Made by a program: the position numbers and the translations under genes
Notes under the pieces: model-generated
The model's database searches: none
The model's input: the letters and a program-made list of their open reading frames with translations, nothing else
What the model was told of the DNA's origin: nothing
Shown here: positions 23,376 through 30,790 of the stretch, one piece after another
How the letters are laid out: the number at the start of each line of letters is the position of its first letter
How positions within the stretch are numbered: position 1 is the first letter of the stretch
Source: Patulibacter sp040675535
GTDB lineage: Bacteria; Actinomycetota; Thermoleophilia; Solirubrobacterales; Solirubrobacteraceae
Direction: 5' to 3'
NCBI RefSeq assembly: GCF_040675535.1
Contig: NZ_JBFAPC010000062.1
Location: 1 to 31,247 of the forward strand
DNA: 31,247 nt

Positions 23376-25037
23376 ATGAGCGAGCAGGCTGCGCAGTCGG
23401 AGCTGCACACGGACGTGGTCGTCGTCGGGGCGGGGGCGGCGGGCCTCTCGGCCGCGCTGGGGGCGGCGTCCACCGGGCGCGACGTCGTCGTCCTCGAGGG
23501 CGCGCCGGTCATCGGCGGCTGCACCTCCAAGTCCTCCGGCGGGGTGTTCATCCCGAACAACCGCTTCCTCCGCGACCAGGGCGTGGAGGACGGCCGCGAG
23601 GACGCGGTGCGGTTCATGTCCCGCGTCGGCTTCCCGCAGGACTACGACGCCGACGCCGAGCGCTTCGGGCTCTCCGAGCTCGACCACGAGCTGATCGTCA
23701 CCTACTACGACGAGGCCAGCCGGATCGTCGACCTGCTCGAGGACGAGGGAGTCCTGACGCTCGCGCCGATGGGCTCGATCTCGCAGGATCCGCGCGGCTT
23801 CCCGAGCTACCACTCGGAGTTCCCGGAGGAGAAGGTCGGCTACGGCCGGACGCTGAACCCGCAGGACTGGGCCGGGGTCGAGGGCTACGGCGTCGAGCTG
23901 ATCACGCAGCTCGCCCGCGGCGTCCAGCGCCACGGCGTGCGGCTCTTCACCGACCACCAGGTCGTCGAGATCCTCGAGCGGGACGGCGTCGTCACGGGCG
24001 TCGAGGTCGACACGCCCAACGGCCGCCGGCGGATCCTCGCGAGCGCCGGTGTGGTCTTCGCGTCCGGCGGCTTCACCCACAACCGCGAGCTCGTCGAGCG
24101 GCACCTGCCGGGCTTCGTCCCCGGCGGCGGAGCGGCGGCGAACAGCACCGGCGCGTTCGTCGGGCTGGCCGAGCGGCTCGGCGCGGACTTCGCGAACATG
24201 GACAGCGCCTGGTGGGCGCAGCTGCCCGTCGAGATGGCGCTGAAGAGCCGCGAGCAGCCGCAGCTCGTCTTCGTCCCGACCGGCGACAGCATGATCATCG
24301 TGAACGCCGAGGGCCGGCGGGTCGTCAACGAGAAGGACGTCTACCACGACCGCGGCAAGATCCACTTCGTCCGCGACGCCGACGGCGGGCAGCCGAACAA
24401 GCTGCTGTTCTGGATCTTCGACCAGCCGCTCCTGGACCAGCCGCTGCACCACTCCCGCTGGCCGCTGCCCCCCGCCGGTGAGGAGGCGGACTTCCTGATC
24501 CAGGCCCCGACGCTGCAGGAGCTCGAGGTCAGGATCGCCGAGCACCTCGCCGCGATCGCGGGGGAGACCGACGGCTTCGCGCTCAAGCCGTCGTTCGGCG
24601 CGAACCTGCCGGGCACGATCGAGCGCTTCAACGGCTTCGCCGAGCGCGGCGTCGACGAGGACTTCCACCGCGGCGGTCGCCCGATCGAGCTCGACTGGGG
24701 CGGACCGGGCCGGGTCGGCCACCAGCCGAACATCACGATGTTCCCGATCGCCGACCGGGGCCCGTACTACTGCGTGATCCTCGCGGCCGCCACGCTCGAC
24801 ACCAACGGCGGCCCCCGGGTCGACGTCGAGGGCCGCGTGCTGCGGCCCGGAGGCGAGGCGATCCCGGGGCTCTACGGCGCGGGCAACTGCGTGGCGTCGC
24901 CGGCCGGTCACGGCTACTGGTCCGGCGGCGGGACGCTCGGGCCGGCCGTGGTCTTCGGCTGGCGCGCGGGGCGCGCGGCGGCGGGCGGGGAGCTGCCGGC
25001 GTCCGCGGCACCGGCCGCCACGGGCGCGACCGCCTGA
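23376..25037 (+). CDS. KstD-like FAD-dependent dehydrogenase, paralogue 2
   Basis: This 553-residue flavoprotein is a paralogue of 4798-6540. The dinucleotide motif GAGAAG is at residues 18-23; SSGGVFIPNN parallels SSGGYWVPNN of the other copy. LDTNGGP, GLYGAGN and GYWSGGGTLGP close the protein, with Tyr514 and Gly518 at the spacing of the KstD keto-binding pair (Tyr487, Gly491). A ring ketone or a similar enolisable carbonyl substrate is likely. Two desaturases with different specificity would allow stepwise ring desaturation to a phenol, as known for cyclohexanecarboxylate degradation through 4-oxocyclohexanecarboxylate; that assignment is inference. The ATG at 23376 follows AGGGA; a longer reading from upstream lacks similarity. 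It appears to be transcribed alone and ends at two strong hairpins. Confidence 0.85.
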   Translation: MSEQAAQSELHTDVVVVGAGAAGLSAALGAASTGRDVVVLEGAPVIGGCTSKSSGGVFIPNNRFLRDQGVEDGREDAVRFMSRVGFPQDYDADAERFGLSELDHELIVTYYDEASRIVDLLEDEGVLTLAPMGSISQDPRGFPSYHSEFPEEKVGYGRTLNPQDWAGVEGYGVELITQLARGVQRHGVRLFTDHQVVEILERDGVVTGVEVDTPNGRRRILASAGVVFASGGFTHNRELVERHLPGFVPGGGAAANSTGAFVGLAERLGADFANMDSAWWAQLPVEMALKSREQPQLVFVPTGDSMIIVNAEGRRVVNEKDVYHDRGKIHFVRDADGGQPNKLLFWIFDQPLLDQPLHHSRWPLPPAGEEADFLIQAPTLQELEVRIAEHLAAIAGETDGFALKPSFGANLPGTIERFNGFAERGVDEDFHRGGRPIELDWGGPGRVGHQPNITMFPIADRGPYYCVILAAATLDTNGGPRVDVEGRVLRPGGEAIPGLYGAGNCVASPAGHGYWSGGGTLGPAVVFGWRAGRAAAGGELPASAAPAATGATA

Positions 25038-25050
25038 GCGGGAGCAACCG

Positions 25051-25112
25051 GGGCGGGAGGCGGGGCTGCCCCGCCCCCGCCTCACGTCCGGGGCGGGCGA
25101 CGCCCCGCCCGG
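25051..25112. terminator. Two GC-rich terminator-like hairpins between convergent genes
   Basis: The first hairpin (25051-25082) pairs GGCGGGAGGCGGGGC with GCCCCGCCCCCGCC with one bulge. The second (25088-25112) pairs CGGGGCG with CGCCCCG inside a longer imperfect repeat. They lie between the converging ends of the KstD-like and CrtC-like genes and have no T-run. Confidence 0.55.
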
Positions 25113-25172
25113 CGGAGTGTGCCCCCCGGCAGGGCCGCCCCGGGACCCGGGCGTGACGCGCGGTCCGGGGCC

Positions 25173-26090
25173 CTACGCCCCCGGCCCCGGCAGGTCGATG
25201 AAGCCGTAGCCCGAGACGGGCTCGCCGGCCCAGGTCCCCGTGACCTCGAGGCTGCCGGTGTAGAGGATCGGGTTCTCGTGCATCACCCGCTGCGTCAGGT
25301 GCAGCTCGGCGTCCAGCACCGGGATCCGCACGGTCCAGCGCTCCGGCGTCGCCGTGCCGGTCTCGGCGTTGATCAGCTCGCCCTCCTGCGACTCGCGCAG
25401 CGGCGCGATCGCCGACACGGTGTGCGAGCCGTCGGGGTGCCCCGCGGTCACCCACGCCTTGCCGTTCGGCGTGGTGTCGAAGAGGCTCAGGTTCTCGCCG
25501 TTGTCGAGGCAGATGCCGAACCAGATCAGCGGCTCGTCGACGGGCAGCGCGCTCATGAACCACTGGCGGTCGAACCACGCCTCGCCCTGGACCTCGAGGA
25601 CCTCGCCGTCGACGGTCAGCGTGCCCGCGGTCGGGACGGCCGGGACGGAGTACTGGAAGGTCGTCGTCCCGAACAGCGGGAACGAGCCGACGCCGCAGCT
25701 GTAGAGCACGGGCGCGGCGGGCCGCAGCGTCAGGGCGCTCGACGCGCCCGGCGCCTCGGTGGCGACCGTCAGCTCCTCGAGGTCGCCGGCGATCGTCACC
25801 CGCGGGCCCCGGATGTCGAGGTGGTCGCCCGCGAAGGTCGTGGCGCCGGGCGCCTCCTGGAACGTCTCGTGCCAGTGGCGCTGCGTCGCGTCCTCGCGGA
25901 TCGACGTCCAGCCGACCACGCCGGGCTCGGGCTCGGTCGCGTTGACGATGCAGTGGTGGAACCAGAAGACGCGGTCGTCCGCGGTGCGCAGGCGCGCGGC
26001 CACCCACCACAGCTCGGCGCCGACGCCGGGCGTCGAGCCCTGGTCGTCCGGGAACGTGATCGTGACTGGGGTCGTCGTCGTGGTCGGCAC
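25173..26090 (-). CDS. CrtC/AttH-type lipocalin-like protein
   Basis: This 305-residue protein resembles the two-domain lipocalin-like family of carotenoid 1,2-hydratase (CrtC) and AttH. Visible marks are PDDQG near residue 14, a WWVAARLRT strand followed by VFWFHHCIVNA (about 28-51), the family hallmark GEAWFDRQWF at 169-178, and GYGFIDLPG close to the C-terminus. Members hydrate isolated double bonds or act as isomerases and pericyclases on hydrophobic substrates; many catalytic Asp/Tyr positions vary, so activity cannot be read from sequence. There is no signal peptide, which suggests a cytosolic enzyme. The GTG at 26090 follows GAGGAG. It is monocistronic, with element h about 87-103 bp upstream, tying it to the cluster. 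Confidence 0.72.
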   Translation of the reverse strand: MPTTTTTPVTITFPDDQGSTPGVGAELWWVAARLRTADDRVFWFHHCIVNATEPEPGVVGWTSIREDATQRHWHETFQEAPGATTFAGDHLDIRGPRVTIAGDLEELTVATEAPGASSALTLRPAAPVLYSCGVGSFPLFGTTTFQYSVPAVPTAGTLTVDGEVLEVQGEAWFDRQWFMSALPVDEPLIWFGICLDNGENLSLFDTTPNGKAWVTAGHPDGSHTVSAIAPLRESQEGELINAETGTATPERWTVRIPVLDAELHLTQRVMHENPILYTGSLEVTGTWAGEPVSGYGFIDLPGPGA

Positions 26091-26176
26091 GGCGTCTCCT
26101 CGTTCGGGGCGTCCGTCGGGACCGCCCGGTGCTGGTCGGTGGTCGCGGCGCGGTCGTCCCGGACGCCGCCGGGAAG

Positions 26177-26193
26177 ATCACTGCACACGATAG
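26177..26193 (-). promoter_or_regulatory. ATGNNCAT-family element, copy h
   Basis: CTATCGTGTGCAGTGAT, read on the minus strand, lies 87-103 bp before the CrtC-like gene and in its direction. It matches copy c at CTATC, TG, CA and TGAT. The core is GTGTGCAG, still symmetric in outline. A second half-site (CTATGCTG) precedes it by 9 bp, as in copy c. Confidence 0.55.
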
Positions 26194-26270
26194 GCAGCAT
26201 AGACGCGGGGGATGGAGGCGCGGGAGAGCTTCACGACGGGTGCTTCCGAGCACCGTCGGCCGGAGTGGCA

Positions 26271-26287
26271 AAACTATGAATATCGTT
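26271..26287 (+). promoter_or_regulatory. ATGNNCAT-family element, copy g
   Basis: AAACTATGAATATCGTT lies 89-105 bp before the BBE-type oxidase ATG and in its direction. It is closest to copy b (ACTATGNNTATCRTT). It is part of the most AT-rich stretch of this 285-bp divergent region; the rest of the region shows nothing else clear. Confidence 0.55.
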
Positions 26288-26375
26288 GACATGGAGTCGG
26301 TCGCCGGGATAGCGTGACCCCGCCGTCGGCCCACCGGGCCCCGGCGTCGCACCAGGCACCGGAGGACGGACAGGC

Positions 26376-27773
26376 ATGAGCACCACGACCGTGGCGTTGC
26401 AGGCGCTCGCGGGGGCGATCACCGGACGCGTGATCACCGCGGACGCGCCCGACTACGACGAGCAGCGCGCGCAGTACAACGGCATGATCGACCGCTACCC
26501 CGTCGCCATCGTGCGGATCGCCGGCGAGGCCGATGCGGCGACGGCGATCGCCTTCGCGCGGGACGCGGGACTGCCGATCGCGATCCGCGCCGGCGGCCAC
26601 TCGTCGCCCGGCCACGGCGTCGTCGACGACGGCCTCGTGATCGACGTGCGCGACCTGACGGAGATCGTCGTCGATCCCGCGGCGCGCACCGTCCGCTGCG
26701 GCGCCGGCGTGGACTGGGGCGCCTTCGACCGCGCGACGCAGGAGCACGGCCTCGCCGTCACGGGCGGCCGCATCTCGACGACCGGCGTCACCGGGCTGAC
26801 GATCGGCAGCGGCTCGGGCTGGCTCGAGCGCGTGCACGGCCTGACGTCCGACCACCTGATCGGGCTGCGGCTCGTGACCGCGGACGGCGAGACGGTCGTC
26901 GCGACCGAGGACGACCACGCCGAGCTGCTGTGGGCGTCCCGCGGGGGCGGGGGCAACTTCGGCGTCATCACGGAGCTGACGTTCCGCCTGCACCCGCTCG
27001 GGCCGCAGGTCCTCGGCGGCGCGCGCTTCTACCCGATGGAGCGGGCGGTCGAGGTCGCCAAGGCGTACCGGGACCTGAACGCCACCGCGCCGGCCGAGCT
27101 CTGCACCGGGCTGACCTTCCAGGTCGCGCCGCCCGCGCCGTTCCTGCCGACCGCGGTCCACGGCCGCTCGGTCGCCGCCGTCTTCGTGCTCTGGGCCGGC
27201 CCGATCGGCCCCGAGGCGGAGGCCGGCGTCGCGCTGCTCGACGCGCTCGGCGAGCCGCTGGCGGACATCGTCGCCCCGATCGGCTACGCCGAGCTGCAGG
27301 GGATGACCGACGCGAGCTATCCGTACGGCAACCGCGACTACTTCAAGGGCGGGTTCATCGACGAGCTCTCCGACGGCGCGATCGAGGCGCTCGTCGGGTT
27401 CGGCGCGGACCTCAAGGCGCCGCGCAGCAACCTGATCCTGCTGCCGATGGGCGAGCACACCGCCTACGCCCGGGTGGGCGAGGACGTCTCGCCGCTCGGC
27501 TACCGCGACGCGCAGTGGAGCTTCCAGGTCCTCTCGCTCTGGGAGGACGCGGCCGAGGACGACCTGCACCGCGACTGGACGCGCCTCGTCGCCGAGACGA
27601 TGTCCTCGTACAGCTCGATGGTCGCCTTCCCGAACTTCATCGCCGGCCAGGAGGACGAGCTGAGCGCGGCGGAGAAGGCGTTCTCCCCCGGCGCGCTCGC
27701 CCGCCTGCGGGCGGTGAAGCGCGCGTACGACCCGGGCAACGTGTTCGCGCGCAACGTCGTGTCGCTCGTCTGA
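26376..27773 (+). CDS. FAD-linked oxidase of the berberine-bridge-enzyme (BBE) / 6-hydroxynicotine oxidase type
   Basis: This 465-residue flavoprotein oxidises alcohols, amines or phenolic compounds with O2. The FAD-binding domain (about 35-210) has RAGGHSS with His75, the residue covalently bound to FAD in this family. Bicovalent members carry a Cys in the following loop; here the loop is GRISTTGVTGLTIGSGSGWL with no Cys, so attachment should be through His alone. The usual GGGxG is changed to GSGSG. The C-terminal BBE motif appears as YDPGNVFARNVVSL. No secretion signal is seen, so it is cytosolic. It is monocistronic between element g and a hairpin at 27797-27835. In this cluster it could oxidise a second hydroxyl or a lactol intermediate; that is a guess. 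Confidence 0.85.
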   Translation: MSTTTVALQALAGAITGRVITADAPDYDEQRAQYNGMIDRYPVAIVRIAGEADAATAIAFARDAGLPIAIRAGGHSSPGHGVVDDGLVIDVRDLTEIVVDPAARTVRCGAGVDWGAFDRATQEHGLAVTGGRISTTGVTGLTIGSGSGWLERVHGLTSDHLIGLRLVTADGETVVATEDDHAELLWASRGGGGNFGVITELTFRLHPLGPQVLGGARFYPMERAVEVAKAYRDLNATAPAELCTGLTFQVAPPAPFLPTAVHGRSVAAVFVLWAGPIGPEAEAGVALLDALGEPLADIVAPIGYAELQGMTDASYPYGNRDYFKGGFIDELSDGAIEALVGFGADLKAPRSNLILLPMGEHTAYARVGEDVSPLGYRDAQWSFQVLSLWEDAAEDDLHRDWTRLVAETMSSYSSMVAFPNFIAGQEDELSAAEKAFSPGALARLRAVKRAYDPGNVFARNVVSLV

Positions 27774-27796
27774 GGACGAACGCGACGCCCGCCGGA

Positions 27797-27835
27797 CCGG
27801 GCGCGGCGGAGACCTCTCCTCGCCGTCGCGCCCGG
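27797..27835. terminator. Terminator-like hairpin between convergent genes
   Basis: CCGGGCGCG (27797-27805) pairs perfectly with CGCGCCCGG (27827-27835), and the inner parts GGCGGAG and CTCGCC pair partly. It lies between the converging BBE oxidase and GntR genes and could serve both. Confidence 0.55.
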
Positions 27836-27921
27836 CCTCTCGGCCCCTGCCCGCCTCGGCTCGCCGACCGGTCCTGTCCCGCCCTGGGGACGCCGCGGCG
27901 AGAGCGCCGGGACGGTCCTGG

Positions 27922-28695
27922 TCAGAGCCCCGCGGCCGCCGCCCGCCCGACGTCCGCCACCACCTGCGCGTCGATCGCGCCGACCTCGAGGTCCATGTCC
28001 AGCCCGGCGAGCTCCCAGCCGCGACGGAAGTCGTCGACGTGCTTGCGGGTCATCAGCGCCGCGGCCTCGGCGTCGCCGACCTGCATCTCCTCGAGGATGC
28101 GGTGGTGGAAGCGCAGCGCGCGGGCGGTGAGCTTCGGGGAGACCATGAAGCCGCCGAGCATCGGCAGCAGCAGGTCGGTGATCGGGGAGCGGGCGATCAG
28201 CAGCGCGGGGTTCCCGCTGGCTTCGGCGATCGACAGGTGGAACTCCTGGTCCAGGCGGTTCCACTCCTCGAAGTCGTTCAGGTGGGCCTCCTGGGCGCGG
28301 AGGTTCGCGGCGAGCCCGCGCAGCGCGACCGGGTCGGCGCGCTCGGTCGCCAGGCGCGTGACGGCGGGCTCGAAGACGAGCAGCGCCTCGTGCAGGTCGC
28401 GGAAGGTCACGCGGCTGCGGCGCAGCGCTCGGTGGACCTCGTCCGCGCTCCGCGCGTCCTCCGGCGCGACGACCAGCACGCGCGGGCTCGGGCGCCGGAC
28501 GAGCCCGGCCTCCTGCAGCGTGCGCAGCGCCTCGCGCACCGTCGAGCGGCTCACGGACTCCTGCTCCGCCAGGGCGATCTCCGACGGCAGCCGCGCCCCG
28601 ACGGCCAGCTCGCCGGACTCGATCCGCCGGCGCAGCTCGCCCGCCAGCACCTCGTAGGCGCGGGCGGGCTGGCCGGGTGCGGACGGGGCGCTCAT
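27922..28695 (-). CDS. GntR-family regulator, FadR subfamily, linked to the E1 genes
   Basis: This 257-residue transcription factor has a winged helix-turn-helix at about 12-80 (LPSEIALAEQESVSRSTVREALRTLQEAGLV) and an FCD domain at about 95-235. The FCD histidines are seen in DQEFHLSIAE, RFHHRILEEM and TRKHVDDF. It lies 7 bp downstream of E1-beta on the same strand, its AGGGA ribosome site overlapping the E1-beta stop region, so it is co-transcribed with the complex it probably controls. Two TGGTCYGACAG boxes in the E1-alpha promoter fit FadR-type binding preference (TGGTNNGACCA). I infer autoregulation of this operon. It is clearly distinct from the regulator at 13383. Confidence 0.92.
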   Translation of the reverse strand: MSAPSAPGQPARAYEVLAGELRRRIESGELAVGARLPSEIALAEQESVSRSTVREALRTLQEAGLVRRPSPRVLVVAPEDARSADEVHRALRRSRVTFRDLHEALLVFEPAVTRLATERADPVALRGLAANLRAQEAHLNDFEEWNRLDQEFHLSIAEASGNPALLIARSPITDLLLPMLGGFMVSPKLTARALRFHHRILEEMQVGDAEAAALMTRKHVDDFRRGWELAGLDMDLEVGAIDAQVVADVGRAAAAGL

Positions 28696-28702
28696 GCGGC
28701 CA

Positions 28703-29686
28703 TCATCCCTCCGCGACCATCGCCTCTGCGGTGCGGGCGACGGCCTCGCCCTGCGGCATCAGCACCTGCTCGAGCGTCGGGGTGAACGGCATCGGGACCG
28801 ACGGCGCGCCGATGCGGCGGACGGGGACGCGCAGCAGGTCGAAGAGCTCCTCGGCTCCGCGGGCCGCGATCTCGGCGCCCGCGCCGAAGTCCTGGACGGC
28901 CTCGTGGACGACGAGCAGCCGGCCGGTCCTGGACGCCGACTCCAGCACCGTGGCCATGTCCAGCGGCACCAGCGAGCGCAGGTCGATGACCTCGATCGAC
29001 GCCGACGACGCCTCCGCCGCGGCCACGCACTCCCGGACCATCTGGCCCCAGGTGACGACGGTGACGTCGTCCCCGCGGACGGCCACGCGCGCCTGCCCGA
29101 GCGGCAGCGGGTCGTCGTCGAGGGTGCCCTTCATCGAGTAGAGCCGGCGGTTCTCGACGTAGACGACCGGGTTGGGGTCGGCGGCCGCCTGGACCAGCAG
29201 GTCCTTCGCGTCGGTGACGGTGCCGGGGAGGACGACCTTCAGGCCCGGGATGTGGGCGACCATCGCCTCGAGGCTCTGGGAGTGCTGGGCGCCGGCGCTC
29301 TTGCCGCTGCCGGTCTGGGTGCGGAAGACGATCGGGATCTCGAGCGCCCCGGCGGTCATGTACCGGAGCTTCGCGGCCTGGTTCATGATCGGGTCCAGGC
29401 AGACGCCGAGGAAGTCCATGAACATGATCTCGACGATCGGGCGCAGGCCGGTCATCGCGGCGCCGACGGCCGCGCCGACGTAGCCCATCTCGCTGATCGG
29501 GGTGTCGATCACGCGGTCGGTGCCGAAGCGCTCGGCGAGGCCCTTGGTGACGGTGAAGATGCCGCCGCCGACCCCGACGTCGATGCCCATGACGACCGCG
29601 GTCGGGTCGTGCTCCAGGACGTCCGCCATGCCCGCGTTGATCGCGTGCATGTAGCGGGTGGTGGTGAGCTCAGGCGCCGAAGACAT
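28703..29686 (-). CDS. Acetoin/2-oxoacid dehydrogenase complex E1-beta subunit
   Basis: This 327-residue thiamine-diphosphate enzyme subunit has the transketolase pyrimidine-binding domain (about 8-180, including VIDTPISEMGYVGAAVGAAMTGLRPI with the Glu that activates the cofactor) and the C-terminal domain (about 200-325, EVIDLRSLVPLD). The segments MDFLGVCLDPIMNQAAKLRYM and AQHSQSLEAMVAHIPGLKVV resemble acetoin dehydrogenase AcoB more than pyruvate or branched-chain E1-beta. It works as an alpha2-beta2 heterotetramer with the product of the gene upstream, passing an acyl group to a lipoyl carrier. Its ATG lies 17 nt inside the E1-alpha frame, indicating coupled synthesis in equal amounts. 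Confidence 0.9.
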   Translation of the reverse strand: MSSAPELTTTRYMHAINAGMADVLEHDPTAVVMGIDVGVGGGIFTVTKGLAERFGTDRVIDTPISEMGYVGAAVGAAMTGLRPIVEIMFMDFLGVCLDPIMNQAAKLRYMTAGALEIPIVFRTQTGSGKSAGAQHSQSLEAMVAHIPGLKVVLPGTVTDAKDLLVQAAADPNPVVYVENRRLYSMKGTLDDDPLPLGQARVAVRGDDVTVVTWGQMVRECVAAAEASSASIEVIDLRSLVPLDMATVLESASRTGRLLVVHEAVQDFGAGAEIAARGAEELFDLLRVPVRRIGAPSVPMPFTPTLEQVLMPQGEAVARTAEAMVAEG

Positions 29687-30674
29687 GCTCGTACGCCTCC
29701 TCTCCGGCCGGCAGGTCGGCGGCGCGGGCGGCGGCCACCGCCTGCTCGATCCGCTCGTCCGCGGCGCGCTCGACGGCGTCGAGCTCCTCGCGCGTGGCGA
29801 GGCCCTCGGCGACGATCCGGGCGCCGAGGACCACGAGCGGGTCGCGGTCGCGCCAGCGCGTGGCCTCCTCCTCGGTCTTGTAGGGCTGGCCGTCGCCCTC
29901 GTAGTGACCGTGCCAGCGGTAGGTCATCGCCTCGATCAGCACCGGCCCCTCGCCGCGCCGGCAACGGTCGACGGCCTCGGTGGTGGCGGCGTGCACGGCG
30001 GCGGCGTCGTTGCCGTCGACCGTGACCGCGTGGACCCCGTAGCCGCCGATCGTCCGCTCGGCGACCGAGCCGACGCGCGTCATCGTGCTCGAGTCGGTGA
30101 ACTCGGCGTAGAGGTTGTTCTCGCAGAGGAAGATCGCCGGCAGGTCCCAGATCGCGGCGAGGTTGACGGCCTCGTGGAACGACCCCTGGTTGACGGCGCC
30201 CTCGCCGAAGAAGGCGACCGCGACGCGGTCCTGCTTCAGGAGCTTGCTCGAGAGCGCGGCGCCGACGATCAGCGGGATGCCCGCGCCGACGATGGCGTTG
30301 GCGCCGAGGATGCCGATCCGCGGATCGGCGACGTGCATCGAGCCGCCCTTGCCGCGGCCCAGACCGGTGACCTTGCCGAAGAGCTCGGCCATCATCGCAT
30401 CGACGTCCGCGCCCTTGGCGAGCACGTGGCCGTGGCCGCGGTGGGTGGTGGCGAGGTAGTCGTCCGGGCGCAGCGCCGCCGCGACCCCCGCGGCGACGCC
30501 CTCCTGGCCGAGCGAGGTGTGGACGAAGCCGGGGATCTCGCCGTCGCGGTAGAGCGCCGAGACCGCGGTCTCGAACGCGCGGATCAGCGCGACGGTGCCG
30601 TGCAGGTCCAGCAGCGGTGCCGCCGCGGGGGCCGCTGCCGCCTCGGACGGGTCGGTGGTGGTCGTGTGGGTCAT
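29670..30674 (-). CDS. Acetoin/2-oxoacid dehydrogenase complex E1-alpha subunit
   Basis: This 334-residue subunit binds thiamine diphosphate and magnesium. The substrate loop HRGHGH is at residues 78-83 and GRGKGGSMH at 107-114. The cofactor motif reads GEGAVNQG from 157, then ENN at 185-187; Glu replaces the more common Asp of GDG, a conservative change. It decarboxylates a 2-oxo acid or cleaves acetoin to feed acyl groups to the lipoyl protein. I chose the ATG at 30674 because AGGAGT lies 6-11 bp upstream; the frame is open to 30770, but that part is promoter DNA with the operator boxes. It is the first gene of the unit E1-alpha, E1-beta, GntR. Confidence 0.9.
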   Translation of the reverse strand: MTHTTTTDPSEAAAAPAAAPLLDLHGTVALIRAFETAVSALYRDGEIPGFVHTSLGQEGVAAGVAAALRPDDYLATTHRGHGHVLAKGADVDAMMAELFGKVTGLGRGKGGSMHVADPRIGILGANAIVGAGIPLIVGAALSSKLLKQDRVAVAFFGEGAVNQGSFHEAVNLAAIWDLPAIFLCENNLYAEFTDSSTMTRVGSVAERTIGGYGVHAVTVDGNDAAAVHAATTEAVDRCRRGEGPVLIEAMTYRWHGHYEGDGQPYKTEEEATRWRDRDPLVVLGARIVAEGLATREELDAVERAADERIEQAVAAARAADLPAGEEAYEHVFGA

Positions 30675-30684
30675 GCGCGGACTC

Positions 30685-30698
30685 CTACTGTCGGACCA
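30685..30698 (-). promoter_or_regulatory. FadR/GntR-type operator box 1
   Basis: On the minus strand this reads TGGTCCGACAGTAG, close to the FadR-type consensus TGGTNNGACCA. It overlaps the edge of the AGGAGT ribosome site of E1-alpha, so binding would block transcript elongation or leader formation. Confidence 0.55.
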
Positions 30699-30706
30699 AA
30701 AGAAGA

Positions 30707-30723
30707 AATGATGGGCATAGATC
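30707..30723 (-). promoter_or_regulatory. ATGNNCAT-family element, copy i
   Basis: GATCTATGCCCATCATT on the minus strand has the exact core ATGCCCAT and lies 33-49 bp before the E1-alpha ATG, in its direction. It sits between the two TGGTCYGACAG boxes, so both regulatory systems may meet at this promoter. CTGACA (minus strand, 30742-30747) could be a -35 with ATCTAT about 18 bp downstream. Confidence 0.5.
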
Positions 30724-30736
30724 GCTAAACAGCATG

Positions 30737-30750
30737 CTACTGTCAGACCA
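30737..30750 (-). promoter_or_regulatory. FadR/GntR-type operator box 2
   Basis: TGGTCTGACAGTAG repeats box 1 with one change, exactly 52 bp (about five helical turns) away and in the same orientation. TGGTGACCA at 30754-30762 next to it is a further symmetric half-site pair. Both divergent promoters, E1-alpha and the lipoyl protein, lie within reach. Confidence 0.6.
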
Positions 30751-30790
30751 TCTTGGTGACCAGTCGACATTCAGAGGGCGGAGCCCACCA

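Noticed and set aside
22881..25085. A 734-codon minus-strand frame opposite the MaoC and KstD-like genes
   Set aside because: Same composition bias, no motif, and the sense strand encodes two clear enzymes. Similar long antisense frames at 15219-17201, 17959-20097 and 8020-9309 were dropped for the same reason.
30675..30770. A longer E1-alpha start at 30770
   Set aside because: The extra 32 residues do not fit the family, they would cover both operator boxes, and AGGAGT is placed correctly for the ATG at 30674.
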